A DNA stretch of 64,000 bases from Zeus faber (lineage: Eukaryota; Chordata; Actinopteri; Zeiformes; Zeidae): positions 1,426,001 to 1,490,000 of the forward strand of contig OY482855.1 of assembly GCA_960531495.1 (NCBI GenBank), read 5' to 3'. The position numbers were made by a program, and so were the translations under genes. Below are positions 60,151 to 64,000 of this stretch, one piece after another. Within the stretch, counting starts at the first letter, position 1; every line of letters begins with the position of its first letter. The notes under the pieces were generated by a model. It was not told the origin of the DNA, made no database searches, and worked only from the letters and a program-made list of their open reading frames with translations.

Positions 60151-61343
60151 GTATTTGTCGAGTTATGATCATTTTCATCATTATGTGTACATGTGGGAAA
60201 AAACGCATTTTCAGCCGATTTAAACGTCGAAAAGGGGAATTGCTTAAACGCTTCAGTCATTACTCTGCGTGACAGTGTCAGACAGTTTAAATACAATGGT
60301 GAACTAGTATATGCTGCTAAAGCGTTGTTTGTCAAACAGTTTTAGGCCCATACAACATGTATTTGTCGAGGTATGAGCATTTTCAGAACATTGGACGGTT
60401 TGCAGTCTAGCTGAATTAGAGAAACACCGAACCATTGTCTCTTCAGAGGTGAATGATTCAGAATGCTGCAGTACAGCATAGAAATTTTATTAATATGATG
60501 AACTATTATGTGCTTCCTAAGTTTTTCTCTAAGATTTCTATGCCCATCTAACATGTATTTGTGGAGTTAGGATCATTTTCATCATAGTGTGCACATGTGG
60601 GAAAAAACGCATTTTCAGCCGATTTAAACGTCGAAAAGGGGAATTGGTTAAACGCTTCAGTCATTACTCTGTGTGACAGTGTCAGACAGTTTAAATACAA
60701 TGGTGAACTAGTATATGCTGCTAAAGCGTTGTTTGTCAACCAGTTTTAGGCCCATACAACATGTATTTGTCGAGGTATGAGCATTTTCAGAACATTGGAC
60801 GGTTTGCTGTCTAACTGAACTAGAGAAACACCGAACCATTGTCTCTTCAGAGGTGAATGATTCAGAATGCTGCAGTACAGCATAGAAATTTTATTAATAT
60901 GATGAACTATTATGTGCTTCCTAAGTTTTTCTCTCAGATTTCTATGCCCATCTAACATGTATTTCTGGAGTTATGATCATTTTCAGAACTTGTGACGGTT
61001 TGCTGTCCAACTGAATTAGAGAAACACCGAACCATTGTCTCTTCAGCGGTGAATGATTCAGAATGCTGCAGTACAGCATAGAAATTTTATTAATATGATG
61101 AACTATTATGTGCTTCTTAAGTGTTTCTCACAGATTTCTAGGCCCATCTAACATGTATTTGTGGAGTTATGATCATTTTCATCATTGTGTGCACATGTGG
61201 GAAAAAACGCATTTTCAGCCGATTTAAACGTCGAAAAGGGGAATTGGTTAAACGCTTCAGTCATTACTCTGTGTGACAGTGTCAGACAGTTTAAATACAA
61301 TGGTGAACTAGTATATGCTGCTAAAGTGTTGTTTGTCAACCAG

Positions 61344-61383
61344 TGCGCATGCGCGACTGGCATCCGACAGCACCAGGAAGTGG
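61344..61383 (+). promoter_or_regulatory. NRF-1 palindrome and ETS-like site at the LINE 5' end (copy 2)
   Basis: TGCGCATGCGCG (61344-61355) and CCAGGAAGTGG (61373-61383) are identical to copy 1 in sequence and spacing. Retention in both copies is expected from recent common origin, so it does not by itself prove selection. Confidence 0.55.
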
Positions 61384-61548
61384 AACACCGCGGGTGGAAC
61401 ACAGAAGGGAGTTTTTTCCGGACTCCAGAACGTCTTTACGGAATCTTTTTCATTTTTATGTGACTGATCCTCCAGCAGTGGTTGTTTTCAGTGCGTGGGG
61501 GGTCCCCCCCCCCACACACCCCAACCACCCTTTTTCTTCGGGTGTGCG

Positions 61549-62817
61549 ATGACCGATCACATTGAAACAAACTCTGCGACCGGGAAAATGGATCACGTAC
61601 GGCTGAATGAAGAAGCAAACGCACCAAAAGGTGGCGGCGAAGCAGACAGAAGCTATGGAAAAGAGCTTACAGTCTGTGTGGAACTGCAAGGGGAGGAAAG
61701 TATTACGACGACGGAATTGATGAAGAACGTGCGAGAGCTCTGCGGCGGTTTACTAGCTTGCCGCACCACCGGAGATCGACGATACGAACTTACAATGAGT
61801 GACCAAAGAGGGAAAGATCGCCTGCTGGAGGGATTCAAGATTGGAGAGGTAAGAATAATAGCCAGAGAATTGAGGAATGACGAGATGGTCGTTTCCTTCC
61901 TCAACCTCCCGGCTTATATTACTGACGACGAAATACTGGGGAAGCTACATGGTTGGGGCGTGTCGGCCACCTCGCCGATTAAGCGCAGAATGTGGCCAGG
62001 AACCCGTATTGCGGACGGTACACGGTTTATGAGAGTAAAATTCAATAAATTAGTTCAGAGTCTTCCATACTCTGCAAAGTTTCACACTGCCATAGGGCCA
62101 GAGTACTTCCGCGTCATTCACGATAGACAATCAAAGGTCTGCCGCCTCTGTATACAGCCTGGACATATCCTACGGGAATGTCCGGAGTTCTTCTGTCGCA
62201 AATGTGGATTACAAGGACACTTTGCGAGAGAGTGCCAAAGTGCCAAGAAATGTGACCTGTGTCATAACACTTTGAATGAATGTGACTGCAATAAGAGCGA
62301 GGAGGACGGCGGCGCTCCGCTGGTGACGACGGCCGCTTCAACCGATAGGCAAGGCGAACTGCAAAGCGAGGATGAAAATAAAATGGAGACTGAGACGGGG
62401 CAGGCGGATGTGAGGGATGAAACTCAACCTGCAGTGGCGGGTAGTATGAACCAAGCAAGCGAGGTGAGGCTAGATCTGAGCCCCGGCTCTGACGAGGAGA
62501 GCGGAGCGAGACGAGGAGCGAGGCTGAAGGCGGAGGTGGGAGGGGAGGTGCTAGCCTTGGGAGTGGGCCCCACCCCCGCTCCTACCCCGCTGCTGCTGAA
62601 GCAAATCAGAGATCCTGCATCTGAGATGGGAATGATGAATAGGTCATCATCTCAGTCCCAGCCCCTCCAGCGACTGCCTCTTGATAACCTGATCTCAAGT
62701 GCAAGTGAGGCCGAATCCGAGATAGACTTGTCTCATATGAACAGAATTGGGAAAAGGCTAAGTGAAAAGCAGATGAGAAGGAGAAGCAAGAGAAACAAAG
62801 ACAGACTTAATAACTAA
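61549..62817 (+). CDS. LINE ORF1 protein with RRM-like region and CCHC zinc knuckles
   Basis: Intact 422-residue frame. I prefer the ATG at 61549 to the upstream in-frame ATG at 61495, because the latter would read through the C-run of the 5' UTR. Layout: polar N-terminus (1-80); RRM-like segment (about 105-190; VVSFLNLPAYITDDEIL, a WG turn, TRFMRVKF); two CCHC knuckles at about 198-211 and 216-229 (CX2CX4HX4C); a third, incomplete C-rich motif (CDLCHNTLNECDC); an acidic middle rich in E/D/S; and a basic C-terminus (KQMRRRSKRNKDR). Such ORF1 proteins bind LINE RNA and form the particle that carries ORF2 protein. ORF2 follows after 37 bp in another frame, so it probably depends on reinitiation or a similar mechanism. 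Confidence 0.93.
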   Translation: MTDHIETNSATGKMDHVRLNEEANAPKGGGEADRSYGKELTVCVELQGEESITTTELMKNVRELCGGLLACRTTGDRRYELTMSDQRGKDRLLEGFKIGEVRIIARELRNDEMVVSFLNLPAYITDDEILGKLHGWGVSATSPIKRRMWPGTRIADGTRFMRVKFNKLVQSLPYSAKFHTAIGPEYFRVIHDRQSKVCRLCIQPGHILRECPEFFCRKCGLQGHFARECQSAKKCDLCHNTLNECDCNKSEEDGGAPLVTTAASTDRQGELQSEDENKMETETGQADVRDETQPAVAGSMNQASEVRLDLSPGSDEESGARRGARLKAEVGGEVLALGVGPTPAPTPLLLKQIRDPASEMGMMNRSSSQSQPLQRLPLDNLISSASEAESEIDLSHMNRIGKRLSEKQMRRRSKRNKDRLNN

Positions 62818-62854
62818 ATGTCGAAAATCATACTCTCTTCTCAGTGTGACTCTT

Positions 62855-64000
62855 ATGATTAGCTTCACTTCTCTAAATGCTAACGGCCTGCGCTCAAAAT
62901 CGAAAATAGATTCTGTACTGCAAACTTTGAACTCGGATGTAGTCTGCCTGCAAGAAACTTGGTGGGACCAGGAGCATCACGACTATGTGGCGAACCAGAG
63001 AAACAAGCAGGTATTTTCAAACCACGGGTCAGCAAGATCATGCGGGGTGGCAATCATATCTAAGATTGCTTTAGGCATGAGTGCTGAAGAGATATACAAA
63101 GACGATCAAGGCAGAGTATTAATTGTAGATTTTTCACTTAATAAACAACGATATAGAATAATTAACATATATGCACCAAACAATGAAAATCATAGAAACC
63201 AGTTTTTTATTGAATTAAAGAAATGGTACGGAAACAATGTAATAATAACTGGAGACTTTAATGTGGCTCTAACAAAAATGGACGTGTCAGTAAACAATAC
63301 CTTCAAGAGTGACGCCAGTCGAACAACCCTAATGAATTTGATAAATCACCATAACCTAGTAGAAATGTGGAGAATCTCAAACCCTTTGAAGCGGGACTTC
63401 TCGAGAAGGCAGATTGTAAAGGGGGTCCTCAAACAGTCCAGAATCGATCTCTGTCTGGCTTCCTCCAGCATTATCAGAGACATTAACAAAATTAAATATG
63501 AGTTCAATAGCTGGAGCGATCACGCATCTTTATATTGGCAATTAGGGGACGATGGAAGGCCCAGAGGTGGGGGCATCTGGTGCTTCAATGCCAGTCTCCT
63601 TGAGGACCAAACCTTCAAAAAAAAGATAAGGAATCTACTGAGCAATATAACAGATGAATTAGCTGTAGAAGGAAACTACATTAAATCATGGGACGATGTA
63701 AAAAGACGAATTAAGAGAGCCTGTATAAATTATAGTAAAGAGAAAGGATGGCGGGAAGGAATGGAGGAGAGAACATTAAGGGACCTCCTCGCAAAAGAAA
63801 TTACATTACTTGACCATGACCCTGACAGAAGTTGTGCAAAATTTGAAGAATATGAAGCTAAACTTCACTCTTTTGAAAAGAAAAGATGCATAGGAGCAGC
63901 TGTTAGAAGTAGATTTAAAAATATCACAGATGGGGAGAAATGTACAGCTTTTTTCCTTGGCCTAGAAAAAAAAAACCAAAACAAAGCCAGAATGGGTCCG
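62855..64000 (+). CDS. LINE ORF2 (endonuclease-reverse transcriptase), 5' part
   Basis: The ATG at 62855 matches the copy 1 start at 37825. All 382 codons to the window end are open. The visible part covers the AP-type endonuclease (LNANGL, QET at 33-35, GDFN at 133-136, SDHASLYW at about 221) and the linker before the reverse transcriptase. Differences from copy 1 are scattered substitutions such as T to S and S to L, with no frameshift; the A-rich run near 63966-63976 keeps the same length as in copy 1. The RT, zinc finger and possible stop lie outside the window. As part of the copy without visible damage it is the best candidate here for an active enzyme, but that is unproven. Confidence 0.93.
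   Translation, partial: MISFTSLNANGLRSKSKIDSVLQTLNSDVVCLQETWWDQEHHDYVANQRNKQVFSNHGSARSCGVAIISKIALGMSAEEIYKDDQGRVLIVDFSLNKQRYRIINIYAPNNENHRNQFFIELKKWYGNNVIITGDFNVALTKMDVSVNNTFKSDASRTTLMNLINHHNLVEMWRISNPLKRDFSRRQIVKGVLKQSRIDLCLASSSIIRDINKIKYEFNSWSDHASLYWQLGDDGRPRGGGIWCFNASLLEDQTFKKKIRNLLSNITDELAVEGNYIKSWDDVKRRIKRACINYSKEKGWREGMEERTLRDLLAKEITLLDHDPDRSCAKFEEYEAKLHSFEKKRCIGAAVRSRFKNITDGEKCTAFFLGLEKKNQNKARMGP

Larger units (their letters stand above)
41734..61344 (+). repeat. Satellite array, block 2 (A and B monomers)
   Basis: This continues the array in the same orientation as block 1. A monomers are about 208 bp (TTTGTCGAGTTATGATCATT, GTGTGCACATGTGGG, CGTCGAAAAGGGGAATTGG, AATGGTGAACTAGTATATGC); B monomers are about 199 bp (AACATTGGACGGTTTGCTGT, CTCTTCAGAGGTGAATG, CATAGAAATTT). 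B lacks the 54-bp stretch present in most block 1 B monomers. I estimate about 95 monomers. Monomers are more alike than in block 1, consistent with recent homogenisation. Recurrent 63-99-codon frames on both strands are shadows that never join into one protein. Confidence 0.97.
61345..64000 (+). mobile_element. Tx1/L1-like LINE, copy 2, same satellite site, cut by window end
   Basis: It begins with the same GCGCATGCGCGACTGG directly after satellite CAACCAGT as copy 1 at 32678. In the first 360 bp the two copies differ at about three positions. It lacks the nested LINE and the GA-rich insert of copy 1, so its ORF1 is intact, and ORF2 is open for all 382 codons visible. Nothing disabling is seen. 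The 3' end, and therefore completeness and the right-hand junction, lie beyond the window. Confidence 0.92.

Noticed and set aside
16674..61344. Many similar 60-99-codon reading frames on both strands, as if a repeated protein family
   Set aside because: They have the same period as the satellite, are closed by a stop in nearly every monomer, and arise on both strands from one repeat. Their similarity is that of the DNA.
16674..61344. CRISPR-like array
   Set aside because: Repeats are about 200 bp with no unique spacers, and the context is eukaryotic transposons.
16674..61344. CENP-B box in the satellite
   Set aside because: I looked for NTTCGNNNNANNCGGGN on both strands of the A and B monomers and found no match in the copies read; the CGTCGAAAAGGCGG core does not fit.

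Overview
The window looks like repeat-dense heterochromatin or pericentromere-type DNA from a teleost fish. No host gene can be supported. The pointers to a fish are a tRNA-derived SINE with a 3' tail common in fish, a Rex1/L2-like LINE, a class I endogenous retrovirus (ERV), a hAT terminus and a Tx1-like LINE. This is inference from families; no species can be named.

Layout. 1-320: a decayed ERV integrase end. 320-1552: an unclassified repeat present in both orientations. 1553 to about 10200, minus strand: a dead class I ERV, gag-pro-pol-env from right to left. Its env is internally deleted, its reading frames are broken, and a SINE (9731-9986) sits in its leader. 10787-11480: another copy of the unclassified repeat. 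11570-13911: fragments of a LINE 5' ORF, a hAT transposase C-terminus, a LINE 3' tail, a hAT end and an LTR with primer-binding site, all minus strand. 13912-16673: no gene.

16674-61344: a satellite array of two related monomers, A (206-208 bp) and B (about 199 or 253 bp), arranged in nested higher-order repeats of 461, 664, 1538, 2644, 3233 and 5091 bp. A 9.05-kb insert at 32678-41733 splits it.

The most interesting feature is a Tx1/L1-like non-LTR retrotransposon (CCHC-knuckle ORF1; ORF2 with AP endonuclease, RT and a C-terminal zinc finger). Two copies, 32678-41733 and 61345 to the window end, begin at exactly the same base of the satellite A monomer. The copies are about 99% identical where compared, but their flanking monomers differ by about 6%. 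This favours two independent insertions at one sequence, i.e. a satellite-targeting LINE, over co-amplification. Its first bases carry a perfect NRF-1 palindrome followed by an ETS-like site, which suggests an internal promoter. Copy 1 is dead: a 3.5-kb Rex1-like LINE and a GA-rich insert lie in ORF1, and ORF2 has one stop. Copy 2 is open as far as the window shows, so it may be intact.
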